In this document: piece by piece, positions 12,721-24,050 of the stretch | Position numbering within the stretch: the stretch's first letter is position 1 | Layout: the number at the start of each line of letters is the position of its first letter | Assembly (NCBI RefSeq): GCF_029581275.1 | Contig: NZ_CP120742.1 | Location: forward strand, 4,092,501 to 4,156,500 | DNA length: 64,000 nt | From: Micromonospora sp. WMMD1155 | GTDB lineage: Bacteria; Actinomycetota; Actinomycetes; Mycobacteriales; Micromonosporaceae | Reading direction: 5' to 3' | Notes under the pieces: generated by a model | The model's input: only the letters and a program-made list of their open reading frames with translations | What the model was told of the DNA's origin: nothing | Database searches by the model: none | Made by a program: the position numbers and the translations under genes

Positions 12721-12950
12721 TGAGCACCGTAAGGCGATGACCCGGCCATCACCGGTGAGCCTCCGGAAGAACGGCCGGGTGACCGGCTCAGTAGAACCGG
12801 ACGGGTGCGGCCCGTCACAGCCGGCAAACGAGCGGGCGGTCGATCCTGACCGTCAAGCGGGGTGGTACCGCGGGCCACCCGGGGAGCGTCGTTCGAGGCG
12901 TACCCCGGAAGGTTCGTCCTCGCAGACCACGAAGAGTGAGCTGCGAGGAG
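12721..12950 (+). promoter_or_regulatory. T-box riboswitch of ileS (translational type)
   Basis: Contains the T-box core TGGTACCGCGG at 12863-12873. Upstream, the stem I region (about 12721-12790) offers ATC at 12748-12750 as an isoleucine specifier codon. Downstream, TCCTCGCAG (12917-12925) is a perfect complement of CTGCGAGGA (12941-12949), which covers the Shine-Dalgarno region GAGGAG before ATG 12962. This is the actinobacterial class that controls translation: uncharged tRNA-Ile would stabilise the antisequestrator and free the ribosome site. A TATCGT at 12715-12720 may be the -10 box. Confidence 0.9.
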
Positions 12951-12961
12951 AGCGACAGCAG

Positions 12962-16108
<3,147 letters not shown>

Positions 16109-16117
16109 CGCGTGGAC

Positions 16118-16162
16118 GCGGACGCCTCCACACCTCCGTCTGCGAGGTGTGGAGGCGTCCGC
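16118..16162 (+). terminator. Terminator after ileS
   Basis: Perfect 19-bp stem (16118-16136 with 16144-16162; arms GCGGACGCCTCCACACCTC and its complement) and a 7-base loop, ten bases after the ileS stop. No T-tract. TACGGT at 16163-16168 just behind it could be the -10 box of the next gene. Confidence 0.85.
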
Positions 16163-16205
16163 TACGGTGACACCGCCTGCTCGCACCTCATCTGCCGGAG
16201 GACCA

Positions 16206-16895
16206 GTGCCCCTGCTCTACACCATCGGCAAGCTGACCGTGGCGCCCACGCTGCGGGTGGCGTTCCGCCCGACCGTGGAGGGTCTGGAACACGTGCCGGA
16301 GACCGGCGGCGCGATCTTCGCCGGCAACCATCTCTCGGTGGCCGACGAGCTGTTCCTCGGCACGGTCGTGCCCCGACACCTGGCGTTCTGGGCCAAGTCG
16401 GAGTATTTCAAGGGCACCGGGGTGAAGGGCGCGATCTCCAAGTTCGTCCTCACCGGCCTGGGCGCCATTCCCGTCGAGCGGGCCGGCGGCCGGGCCGCGC
16501 TGTCCGCGTTCGACGCGGCGATCCCGGCGCTCAAGGGCGGTGACCTCGTGGTGGTCTACCCGGAGGGCACCCGCTCGCCGGACGGCAAGCTCTATCGAGG
16601 CCGCACCGGCGCGGCCCGGCTGGCCATCGCCGCCGGTGTGCCGATCATCCCGGTCGGCATGATCGGCACGGACAAGGCGCAGCCGATCGGCGCCCGGGTG
16701 CCCCGGCCCGGCATTGCCAAGATCACCGTGCGGTTCGGCAAGCCGCTGGACTTCACCGGCCGACCGGACGACCGGACCTCGCTGCGGCAGATGACCGACG
16801 AGATGATGAGCGAGATCCAGAAGCTCACCGGTCAGGAGTACGTCCCCCGCTACGCCCCGCCCCGCGCCCATCCGGACCCGACCCGCGACGCCTGA
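16206..16895 (+). CDS. plsC: 1-acyl-sn-glycerol-3-phosphate acyltransferase family protein
   Basis: Acyl transfer onto lysophosphatidate or a related lysolipid in phospholipid synthesis, at the inner face of the membrane. 229 residues, typical of PlsC. The catalytic NHxxxxD motif is NHLSVAD (41-47), and the phosphate-binding motif is YPEGTRS (118-124). GTG 16206 is chosen for its GGAGG site 5 bases upstream and the amphipathic start MPLLYTIGKL. The gene stands alone between the ileS terminator and the palindrome at 16971. The exact acyl acceptor is not fixed by sequence. Confidence 0.88.
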   Translation: MPLLYTIGKLTVAPTLRVAFRPTVEGLEHVPETGGAIFAGNHLSVADELFLGTVVPRHLAFWAKSEYFKGTGVKGAISKFVLTGLGAIPVERAGGRAALSAFDAAIPALKGGDLVVVYPEGTRSPDGKLYRGRTGAARLAIAAGVPIIPVGMIGTDKAQPIGARVPRPGIAKITVRFGKPLDFTGRPDDRTSLRQMTDEMMSEIQKLTGQEYVPRYAPPRAHPDPTRDA

Positions 16896-16970
16896 CCAGG
16901 GCGTCGGCCGACCACCTGCGGTCGGCCGCCCGCGCCCGGTGGCCGGCGTTCGGCCACACCCGGTCCAGAA

Positions 16971-17016
16971 GGCGATATACCTCTGAGTCATAAATATGAC
17001 TCAGAGGTATATCGCC
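16971..17016. terminator. AT-rich perfect palindrome, probable bidirectional terminator
   Basis: 21-bp perfect arms (16971-16991 and 16996-17016, arm starting GGCGATATACCTCTGAGTCA) around AAAT. It lies between the convergent ends of the acyltransferase gene (16895) and the membrane protein gene (17111), so it can end both transcripts. Its base composition is far more AT-rich than its surroundings. Confidence 0.65.
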
Positions 17017-17110
17017 CGATGTGATGTGTCGTTCCGGCGCGACCTCACGCGGCGTCACGGACGTCAACGCCGGCACGCCAGCGGCGCTGGTCGACCGCCC
17101 GGCGTGGGGC

Positions 17111-18289
17111 TCAGCCCCTTTCGGGTCGGACGATCTGGGAGCGCAGGGTGTTCAGCAGTGTGGCGCTGTCGGTGACGGAGAGCCGGGTGAACACCGCGGT
17201 GGCGATGCTGCCGTGGTCGACCGAGGTGCAGACCACCACGTCGCCGCCGTCGGCCCGGCCGACGGCGCAGCGTTCGTGTCGCCCCCGTACGCCGGTGTCC
17301 ACGGTCTCCGGGGTGTCCAGGGCGTACCGGTCGGCGAGCCGGCTGATCTCGGCCTCCGCGTCCGCCTCCGGGGTCAGCCGGAACCCGGTGCCGCCGAAGA
17401 CGGTCACCCGCTTGCCACTCGACGTGGAGTAGACCCCGGCGAACGTGTCCTCGGCCAGCAGGTGCTCGTTGCGTACCTCGTTCGCCAGTTGCTTCGCGGT
17501 CTCCGCGCTGCGGTTGTCCTGTCGCAGGGTGAGGTCCTCGACCTGCTCGGGCAGCGCGGCGCGGGACGGGTACTGGGCCGAGATCGGGAACCCGTAGTAG
17601 GCGGGGCAACCGCAGCAGCAGGCCAGGGTGAGCAGCAGCAGCCACGGCCAGCGGCGGCGTCGGCGGCGCGGTGCGTACCCCTTGGGCACCTGTCGCCCGG
17701 GTGGTGGCGCGGTCGGCGGCGTGGTGTGCCCGCCCCGGCGTTGCTTCGGTGGCCGGACCGGCGCGGGCGGCGGCGCAGGCGGCGGCGCGGGCGGCGGCGC
17801 GGGCGGCGACATCGGCCGACTCGGCATCATGGGCCCGGCGACCGGCGGGGGTGATGGCGGTGGTGGCGCCTGGTGCGGCCCGACCGGGGGAGCGGGCGGG
17901 GTGGACCACTGCCGGGTCGCCGGCGGCACCGGATAGGGCGTCGTCGGAGGCAGCGGGGGCAGCTCGGCGGAGGGCAGGTCCCAGCCGCCGGTGTCCACCC
18001 CGGCCCACGGGTCGACCGGAGTCTGGTGCTCCGGCAGCCCGACGGGCACGGGTTGCGGTGGGGTCGGTTCGGCCGACTCACCCCAGGCTGGTCGGCGCGG
18101 CAACGGGGGCGGCACCGCGGCCGACCCGCTCCACCTGGGCGCGGGGACGTCCTCGGTGGCGGTTGCCTCGGGCTGGTCCGACGGTACGGGTGGGGAGGTC
18201 GGCTTGTCGGCGGCCGCCGGATCGCGGTCCGGCTCTGCGCCCGGGGTGCTCCCGTCGGCCGGCCGTGCTCCCGGCTGGGGCTCGGGCAT
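17111..18289 (-). CDS. Proline-rich single-pass membrane protein, paralogue of the 4015-4701 product
   Basis: 392 residues. Residues 1-195 are disordered and extremely Pro-rich, with a repeated APPPAPPP segment near 170-180. A basic block RRRRRR (about 209) precedes a short membrane helix WPWLLLLTLACCCGCPAYYG containing four Cys. The outer domain of about 160 residues ends with VCTSVDHGSIATAVFTRLSV, aligning with the product of 4015-4701. ATG 18289 has GAGGAGA upstream. The Cys cluster in the helix could be acylated, or metal- or redox-active; this is speculation. The gene is divergent from the radical SAM gene. Function unknown. Confidence 0.8.
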   Translation of the reverse strand: MPEPQPGARPADGSTPGAEPDRDPAAADKPTSPPVPSDQPEATATEDVPAPRWSGSAAVPPPLPRRPAWGESAEPTPPQPVPVGLPEHQTPVDPWAGVDTGGWDLPSAELPPLPPTTPYPVPPATRQWSTPPAPPVGPHQAPPPPSPPPVAGPMMPSRPMSPPAPPPAPPPAPPPAPVRPPKQRRGGHTTPPTAPPPGRQVPKGYAPRRRRRRWPWLLLLTLACCCGCPAYYGFPISAQYPSRAALPEQVEDLTLRQDNRSAETAKQLANEVRNEHLLAEDTFAGVYSTSSGKRVTVFGGTGFRLTPEADAEAEISRLADRYALDTPETVDTGVRGRHERCAVGRADGGDVVVCTSVDHGSIATAVFTRLSVTDSATLLNTLRSQIVRPERG

Positions 18290-18367
18290 CGCGGCAATCT
18301 CCTCTCGCGCCGGTCCGAGGTTAGTACCGCGTCGCCACCGCCGGACGGGCGCGTACCCTTGGGCATC

Positions 18368-20356
18368 ATGAGTGCCCCGTCCACGACGCCGCGCGCGGCC
18401 GCTACCCATTCGGTCTGGTCCCAGCTCGAGCCGCTGCTGCCCCAGGTCTCCAAGCCCATCCAATACGTCGGGGGCGAGCTGGGTGCGGTCACCAAAGACT
18501 GGGACGCGGCAGCCGTCCGCTGGGCGTTGATGTATCCCGACGCGTACGAGGTGGGTCTGCCCAACCAGGGTGTGCAGATCCTGTACGAGGTCCTCAACGA
18601 GCTGCCCGACACCCTCGCCGAGCGGACGTACGCGGTCTGGCCGGACCTGGAGACCCTGATGCGCACGCACGGCGTGCCGCAGTTCACCGTCGACGCGCAC
18701 CGGTCGGTACGCGAGTTCGACGTGTTCGGTCTCTCCTTCGCCACCGAGCTGGGCTACACCAACATGCTCACCGCGATCGACCTGGCCGGCATTCCGCTGC
18801 TGGCCGCCGACCGCACCGACGCCGACCCGGTGATCGTGGCCGGTGGGCACGCCGCGTTCAACCCGGAGCCGATCGCCGACTTCATCGACGCCGCGGTGCT
18901 CGGTGACGGCGAGGAGGCGGTTCTGGAGATCACCGCGATCGTCCGGGAGTGGAAGGCCGAGGGCTCCCCGGGTGGTCGTGACGAACTGTTGCTGCGGCTC
19001 GCCCGCACCGAGAGCGTCTACGTGCCACGCTTCTACGACGTCGACTACCTCCCGGACGGGCGGATCCAGCGGGTCGTGCCGAACCGGGCGGACGTGCCGT
19101 TCCGGGTGCACAAGCGCACGACGATGGACCTGGACGCCTGGCCGTACCCGAAGAAGCCCCTCGTGCCGCTGGCCGAGACGGTGCACGAGCGGTACGCGGT
19201 GGAGATCTTCCGGGGTTGCACCCGGGGCTGCCGGTTCTGCCAGGCGGGCATGATCACCCGTCCGGTGCGGGAGCGGTCGATCACCACGGTCGGGCAGATG
19301 GTCCGCGAGGGCCTGGAATTCTCCGGCTTCTCCGAGGTGGGCCTGCTGTCGCTCTCCTCGGCCGACCACTCCGAGATCGGCGACATGTGCTCGGGCCTCG
19401 CCCAGCAGTACGAGGGCACCAACGTCTCGCTGTCGCTGCCGTCGACCCGGGTGGACGCCTTCAACATCGACCTCGCGCAGGAGCTGTCCCGCAACGGGCG
19501 GCGTACCGGCCTGACCTTCGCCCCGGAGGGCGGGTCCGAGCGGATCCGCAAGGTCATCAACAAGATGGTGTCGAAGGAAGACCTGATCCGCACCGTCGTC
19601 ACCGCCTACAGCAACGGCTGGCGGCAGGTGAAGCTCTACTTCATGTGCGGCCTGCCCACCGAGACCGACGAGGACGTCCTCGAGATCGCCGAGATGGCGC
19701 ACGAGGTGATCCGGGCCGGTCGGGCCGCCACCGGCTCCAAGGACATCCGCTGCACGGTCTCGATCGGCGGTTTCGTGCCGAAGCCGCACACCCCGTTCCA
19801 GTGGGCCGCCATGGATCGTCCGGAGGTCATCGACCACCGGCTCAAGATCCTCAAGCAGGCGATCAACTCGGACCGCTCATTGGGTCGCGCCATCGGCTAC
19901 CGCTACCACGACGGTGAGCCCTCGCTGATCGAGGGACTGCTCTCCCGGGGTGACCGGCGGGTCGGCTCGGTGATCCGCAAGGTCTGGGAGAACGGCGGCC
20001 GGTTCGACGGCTGGAGCGAGCACTTTTCCTACCAGCGCTGGGTGGACGCGGCGGCCGAGACGCTGCCCGCGTTCGGGGTGGACCTCGACTGGTACACGAC
20101 CCGGCAGCGCGAGGAGTTGGAGGTCCTGCCCTGGGACCACCTCGACTCGGGGCTGGACAAGGACTGGCTCTGGCAGGACTGGCAGGACTCGGTCAGCGGG
20201 TTCGAGCAGGACGACTGCCGGTGGACGCCGTGCTTCGACTGCGGCGTCTGCCCGTCGATGGACACCGAGATCCAGATCGGCCCGACCGGCAAGAAGCTGC
20301 TGCCGCTCACCCCGGTGGGTGGCAACGGCATGAAGGTGCCGACCGGCGGGGCCTGA
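18368..20356 (+). CDS. TIGR03960-family B12-binding-like radical SAM protein
   Basis: 662 residues. An N-terminal cobalamin-binding-like domain (about 40-200) precedes a radical SAM core with the cluster motif C284xxxC288xxC291 in RGCTRGCRFCQ, followed by GGSERIRKVINK and the CGLPTETDEDV segment. The C-terminus carries CFDCGVCP, possibly another metal site. The family normally sits directly upstream of the TIGR03936 gene, and some genomes fuse the two. The reaction is not established. ATG 18368 has TACCCT 8 bases upstream and no clear ribosome site, so it may be leaderless. Here the partner gene lies 3.7 kb downstream, after an inserted cassette. Confidence 0.9.
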   Translation: MSAPSTTPRAAATHSVWSQLEPLLPQVSKPIQYVGGELGAVTKDWDAAAVRWALMYPDAYEVGLPNQGVQILYEVLNELPDTLAERTYAVWPDLETLMRTHGVPQFTVDAHRSVREFDVFGLSFATELGYTNMLTAIDLAGIPLLAADRTDADPVIVAGGHAAFNPEPIADFIDAAVLGDGEEAVLEITAIVREWKAEGSPGGRDELLLRLARTESVYVPRFYDVDYLPDGRIQRVVPNRADVPFRVHKRTTMDLDAWPYPKKPLVPLAETVHERYAVEIFRGCTRGCRFCQAGMITRPVRERSITTVGQMVREGLEFSGFSEVGLLSLSSADHSEIGDMCSGLAQQYEGTNVSLSLPSTRVDAFNIDLAQELSRNGRRTGLTFAPEGGSERIRKVINKMVSKEDLIRTVVTAYSNGWRQVKLYFMCGLPTETDEDVLEIAEMAHEVIRAGRAATGSKDIRCTVSIGGFVPKPHTPFQWAAMDRPEVIDHRLKILKQAINSDRSLGRAIGYRYHDGEPSLIEGLLSRGDRRVGSVIRKVWENGGRFDGWSEHFSYQRWVDAAAETLPAFGVDLDWYTTRQREELEVLPWDHLDSGLDKDWLWQDWQDSVSGFEQDDCRWTPCFDCGVCPSMDTEIQIGPTGKKLLPLTPVGGNGMKVPTGGA

Positions 20357-20415
20357 CCTCGCCGCCGGGGCGGCGCCCGCAGGCGCTGCCCGCTACTCTC
20401 CACTTCCGATGTCGT

Positions 20416-20446
20416 CCAACGGGTCCGCGTCTCGCGGGCCCGTTGG
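20416..20446 (+). terminator. Terminator after the radical SAM gene
   Basis: 14-bp stem (CCAACGGGTCCGCG against CGCGGGCCCGTTGG, one G-T pair) with a 3-base loop, 60 bases after the stop. It separates the radical SAM gene transcriptionally from the following cassette. Confidence 0.65.
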
Positions 20447-20532
20447 CGTCGGTCGGGCTCCGTGCCGCGCCGCCACGTTCCACCGACTCCGGTCGGTGTG
20501 TGTCGACGGCGAACGGGGGCTGCCCCGACTTG

Positions 20533-20559
20533 GTCAGACTTCGATACGCTGCGTCTGAC
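20533..20559 (+). promoter_or_regulatory. Inverted repeat around a -10 motif before the T7SS-like cassette
   Basis: GTCAGAC (20533-20539) and GTCTGAC (20553-20559) flank TACGCT at 20545-20550, which would place a transcription start near 20557, about 43 bases before ATG 20600. The arrangement looks like an operator over a promoter; the regulator is unknown. Confidence 0.4.
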
Positions 20560-20599
20560 ATGGACCGACCCGGCGGGTCGGGAACGGGGGAGGAATCGC

Positions 20600-21040
20600 A
20601 TGGGGAGCATCCCGCCGCCGAGCACCGGCGATCTGCACGTCAGCGTCGAGGACCTGGACGCCGCGGCGGCGTACGTCGAACGCCTGAAGCAGTACGTCGA
20701 GGACACCCTCAGCTACGAGATGGAGCGCATCAAGGAACGGATGAAGGGCGACAGCAACAACGCCCAGACCGTTCCCAACGGCACCCCGTTCGGGGCGTAC
20801 GAGGACGCCCGCATGCAGTGGGCGGCGCTGACCACCTCCACGGGCAACATGGAGGCGCACCTCGCGACGCTCACTCAGAAGCTCGCCGCGCTGAAGCAGG
20901 GTACCGAGGAGATCGCCAAGGCGTTCCGCGACACCGAGGCGCGTAACGCGGCCAACGGCAAGGAGATCGAGCGACTGCTGGAGTCCGCCGCACCGCCGCC
21001 CACTGCCGGCGGCACGCCCACCTACCCGTACACGGCCTGA
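20600..21040 (+). CDS. Helical protein of a type VII secretion-like cassette
   Basis: 146 residues, nearly all alpha-helical: two amphipathic helices (about 14-50 and 70-125) with a polar turn (SNNAQTVPNGTPFG) and a short Pro-rich tail. Size, lack of a signal peptide and position before a WxG protein and a mycosin fit the WXG100/ESX-substrate superfamily, but the WxG turn is absent (QWAAL is the nearest). ATG 20600 has GGGGGAGG upstream. The next gene starts 11 bases after the stop. Likely a secreted partner or chaperone-like component; this is inferred from context. Confidence 0.7.
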   Translation: MGSIPPPSTGDLHVSVEDLDAAAAYVERLKQYVEDTLSYEMERIKERMKGDSNNAQTVPNGTPFGAYEDARMQWAALTTSTGNMEAHLATLTQKLAALKQGTEEIAKAFRDTEARNAANGKEIERLLESAAPPPTAGGTPTYPYTA

Positions 21041-21051
21041 GGGGGACGGTC

Positions 21052-22515
21052 ATGGCTGGAGGAACCTGGGAGCGGTGTGTCCGCGAGGTGACGCTCTCCG
21101 CGGACCCGGAGACCGTCGGTTCGGTAGGAGCGGGCTGGAACAACCTCTCCACTGGTCTGCAACACCTGCGCGACGCGCTGGTCGGCCGATCGTTCGTCGG
21201 GCCGATCGCGACGGGTCAGGAGCGCCCGCACGTCGGCGGCCTGCCCGGGATGCTCGCCGGTTGGAAGGGCAGCGGCGGTGACGCGTACCGCGAGCACCTG
21301 AGCACCATCGGCAGGCAGATCGAGGATCTGATCACCGACGCGACGAACGTCAGTGGCGCCTTGATCCGGATCGAGGGCGACATCCGCAAGTCGGTCTCCA
21401 CGATCCCGATTCCGCTGATGGACGACTTCGGCTTCAACGAGTGGAGCCTGCCCAACGGCACCGAACTCGACGACGCCCGCGACGGCGAGAGCTCGTCCGG
21501 CTTCCTCGCCGCCCTGCGGCAGGACTACCAGAACAACCCGGCGTCGTACGCCGACGGCGCGTTCCGCGACAAGGCCGACGACCTGGAAGCGACGATGAAG
21601 GTCGACGGCCAGGCCGGCGACCAGAAGCGGGGCGGCTGGTGGGACACCAAGTCCCACCTGGACAACTGGTACCGGGACAACCAGCAGGCGGCGAACACGG
21701 CGATGGCGCCGTTGCCGCAGGCGGTCTACACCGAGCGTCCCAAGCTCACCGTGAACAGGCCGGACGGCACCGACGGTTCGGACGACCTCCGTCGCGACCC
21801 CCGGGTCCCGCCGACCGGTCGGCCCGACATCGGTGGTGGCGACTTCGGCGGTAAGCCCGACATCGGTGGTGTTGGGCCCACCATCGGCAGCAGGCCACCG
21901 GGCATCGGCGACACGGGCGGCCCGACGTCGACCGTCGACCCGTTCTCCCCGACCGGGCCCGGTGGGATCGGCGGCGGCTCGCCCTCCGGCGCCGGTCAGC
22001 TCACGCCCCCGTCTACCGGCTCCGGTTACCCCGGCGACGACGACTACAGCAGCGGTCTGGCCGGTGCCGGCCCGAGCAGTGTCGGCGGCCTGGGCGGTGG
22101 CATCGGCGGCGGCGGGCTCGGCAGTGCCGGTCTCGGTGGCGCCGGCGGCGGGTTCGGGGGCGGGCCCGGCGTGGGCTCGGCCGGCGGGATCGGCGCCGGC
22201 GGTGGCCTGGGCGCGGGCGGCGGGATCGGCGTCGGCGGCATCCCCGGCATGGTGGGTGGCGGCAACGGAAAGGTGCCACCGCTGACGAGCGCGTCGAACG
22301 CGCTCCGCACCGCCGCCGGCGGTGCGGGGATGGCGGGCGGCGCGCGTGGCGCTGCCGGCGTCGGCGGGGTCGGGATGATGGGCGGCGGCATGATGGGCGG
22401 CGCGGGCGGCGCCGGACACGGCGGCGGCACCGGCTCCGAGCACTCGTCGTGGTTGACTGAGGACGACGACCCGTGGGGCCCTGGTGACGGTGCGTCCCCG
22501 GGCATCCTTCGATGA
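21052..22515 (+). CDS. WxG-domain, glycine-rich protein (PPE/WXG100-like secretion substrate)
   Basis: 487 residues. The N-terminal helical domain (about 1-230) contains W71-K-G73 in LAGWKGSGGDAY, the WxG turn of ESX substrates, and a second Trp-rich patch (GGWWDTKSHLDNWYRDNQQ, about 191-209). A Pro/Asp-rich linker and a long Gly/Ala-rich segment (about 270-465) recall PPE-family tails. The acidic end SSWLTEDDDPWG resembles the conserved end of similar actinobacterial proteins. No signal peptide, consistent with type VII export. Start ATG 21052 has GAGGGGG upstream. The gene is between the helical protein and the mycosin, most likely in one operon. Confidence 0.8.
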   Translation: MAGGTWERCVREVTLSADPETVGSVGAGWNNLSTGLQHLRDALVGRSFVGPIATGQERPHVGGLPGMLAGWKGSGGDAYREHLSTIGRQIEDLITDATNVSGALIRIEGDIRKSVSTIPIPLMDDFGFNEWSLPNGTELDDARDGESSSGFLAALRQDYQNNPASYADGAFRDKADDLEATMKVDGQAGDQKRGGWWDTKSHLDNWYRDNQQAANTAMAPLPQAVYTERPKLTVNRPDGTDGSDDLRRDPRVPPTGRPDIGGGDFGGKPDIGGVGPTIGSRPPGIGDTGGPTSTVDPFSPTGPGGIGGGSPSGAGQLTPPSTGSGYPGDDDYSSGLAGAGPSSVGGLGGGIGGGGLGSAGLGGAGGGFGGGPGVGSAGGIGAGGGLGAGGGIGVGGIPGMVGGGNGKVPPLTSASNALRTAAGGAGMAGGARGAAGVGGVGMMGGGMMGGAGGAGHGGGTGSEHSSWLTEDDDPWGPGDGASPGILR

Positions 22516-22525
22516 GGACGGGCGG

Positions 22526-23896
22526 ATGACTGTGAACCTCGGAGCGCTCCGGCCGGTGACCGCCTGCCTGCTGGCCGGGCTTCTGGTCGTCGGGGCCGCC
22601 CAACCGGCGGCCGCCGCGCCCCGGCGCGCCGAGCAGTGGTATCTGGACGAGCTGCGGATCGACCAGGCGCACGAGATCTCGACCGGGCAGGGCGTGATCG
22701 TGGCCGTGATCGACAGCGGCGTCGAGGCCAGCCATCCGGACCTGCGTGGTCAGGTGCTCGCCGGTGGTCGCAGCTACGGCGCCTCCGGAGACGGCCGGGC
22801 CGACGAGGACGGGCACGGCACGCACATGGCCGGCATCATCGCGGCGAAGGCCAGCCGCGACGGTGTGGTCGGCGTCGCCCCCGGGGCGAGAATCCTGCCC
22901 ATCAAGATGCGCAAGGACGGCGGGAGCTACCGCGACGAGGGGATTGCCCGGGGCATCCGGATGGCCGTCGACGGCGGCGCCAAGGTGATCAACATGTCCA
23001 TCGGTGGCCCGGGCTTCGCCAACCCGGTGGAGAAGGACGCCATCAAGTACGCGTTGGACCGTGACGTCGTCGTGGTCGCCTCCGCCGGCAACACCGCCCG
23101 GGGCAGCGTCGCCGTGGACAGCCCCGCCAACACTCCCGGTGTCATCGCGGTGACGGGGACGACCAGGGGCGGCGCGTTCTGGTCCGGCTCCGTCCAGGGG
23201 CCGGAGGCGGTGGTCGCCGCTCCCGGCGACGGCATCTACAACGTCGCCAACAAGGGCGGCTACGGCTGGGGTGACGGTACCTCCGACTCCGCCGCGATCG
23301 TCTCCGCTCTCGCCGCGCTGATCCGGGCGAAGTATCCGGACCTCAACGCCGCCAGCGTGATCAACCGGATCATCCGGACCGCGCGGGACGCCGGTCCCTC
23401 CGGACGGGACCCGCAGTACGGCTTCGGGGTGATCGACCCGGTGAAGGCGCTGACCGCGAACGTGCCGCCGGTCACCGCCAACCCGCTGCTCGACCCGGCC
23501 GCCGCCACCGACCCGGGTCCGGCCCGCACCGGGGGTGCGGACGAGGAGTTCGACGTCACCCAGCACGGTGACCGCGGTGGCCCCACCGACCAGCAGGTCA
23601 TGGTGGTGGGCATCGGGATCGCCTTGGTGCTGGTGTTGTTGCTGGGGCTGGTGGTCTTCCTGATCTGGAACCGTCGTCGCTACCGGCGGGAAGCGGCACG
23701 GGCTGCCGACATCCCGGATCACCTGCTCGACCAGGCGGCGCCCGGCGCGTACCCCTCGCCGGAGGCGGGTTACGCCCCGCCGCCCGGTTACGCCCCTCCG
23801 CCCTCCGGCTACGCCCCTCCGTCGGGTTACGCCCCGCCCCCCGGGTACGGGCCGCCTCCGGGTGGTCCGCCCCCCGCGCCGCCGACGCAGCGGTAA
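22526..23896 (+). CDS. mycP: Mycosin-like subtilisin protease (type VII secretion associated)
   Basis: 456 residues. Signal peptide (1-31, ending AQPAAAA), then an S8 peptidase domain with D63 (AVIDSG), H97 (DGHGTHMAG), oxyanion Asn in ASAGN, and S253 in GTSDSAA; the usual GTSxAxP has lost its Pro. A C-terminal membrane helix lies at about 357-381 (MVVGIGIALVLVLLLGLVVFLIW), followed by a cytoplasmic tail with repeated GYAPPP units. This is the architecture of mycosins, which clip ESX substrates outside the membrane. ATG 22526 is chosen; a GTG at 22484 would run into the previous gene. No EccB/C/D genes occur nearby. Confidence 0.88.
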   Translation: MTVNLGALRPVTACLLAGLLVVGAAQPAAAAPRRAEQWYLDELRIDQAHEISTGQGVIVAVIDSGVEASHPDLRGQVLAGGRSYGASGDGRADEDGHGTHMAGIIAAKASRDGVVGVAPGARILPIKMRKDGGSYRDEGIARGIRMAVDGGAKVINMSIGGPGFANPVEKDAIKYALDRDVVVVASAGNTARGSVAVDSPANTPGVIAVTGTTRGGAFWSGSVQGPEAVVAAPGDGIYNVANKGGYGWGDGTSDSAAIVSALAALIRAKYPDLNAASVINRIIRTARDAGPSGRDPQYGFGVIDPVKALTANVPPVTANPLLDPAAATDPGPARTGGADEEFDVTQHGDRGGPTDQQVMVVGIGIALVLVLLLGLVVFLIWNRRRYRREAARAADIPDHLLDQAAPGAYPSPEAGYAPPPGYAPPPSGYAPPSGYAPPPGYGPPPGGPPPAPPTQR

Positions 23897-24050
23897 CCAG
23901 CCCCGAGCCTGATGGCCGGTCGTCGACTTCTGGTCGCCGGCCGGCCGGCCGGCTTCACGACGTGGTCACGACACCGGCGGCCGGTTTGCACCCGTCTGTC
24001 GGTGCCGTTCGACCGCCCCGGCTGCGTACCGTCACGACGCCTGCGCCAGG

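Noticed and set aside
12737..12961. N-terminal extension of IleRS
   Set aside because: The frame is open upstream but covers the T-box; the conserved N-terminus and ribosome site put the start at 12962.
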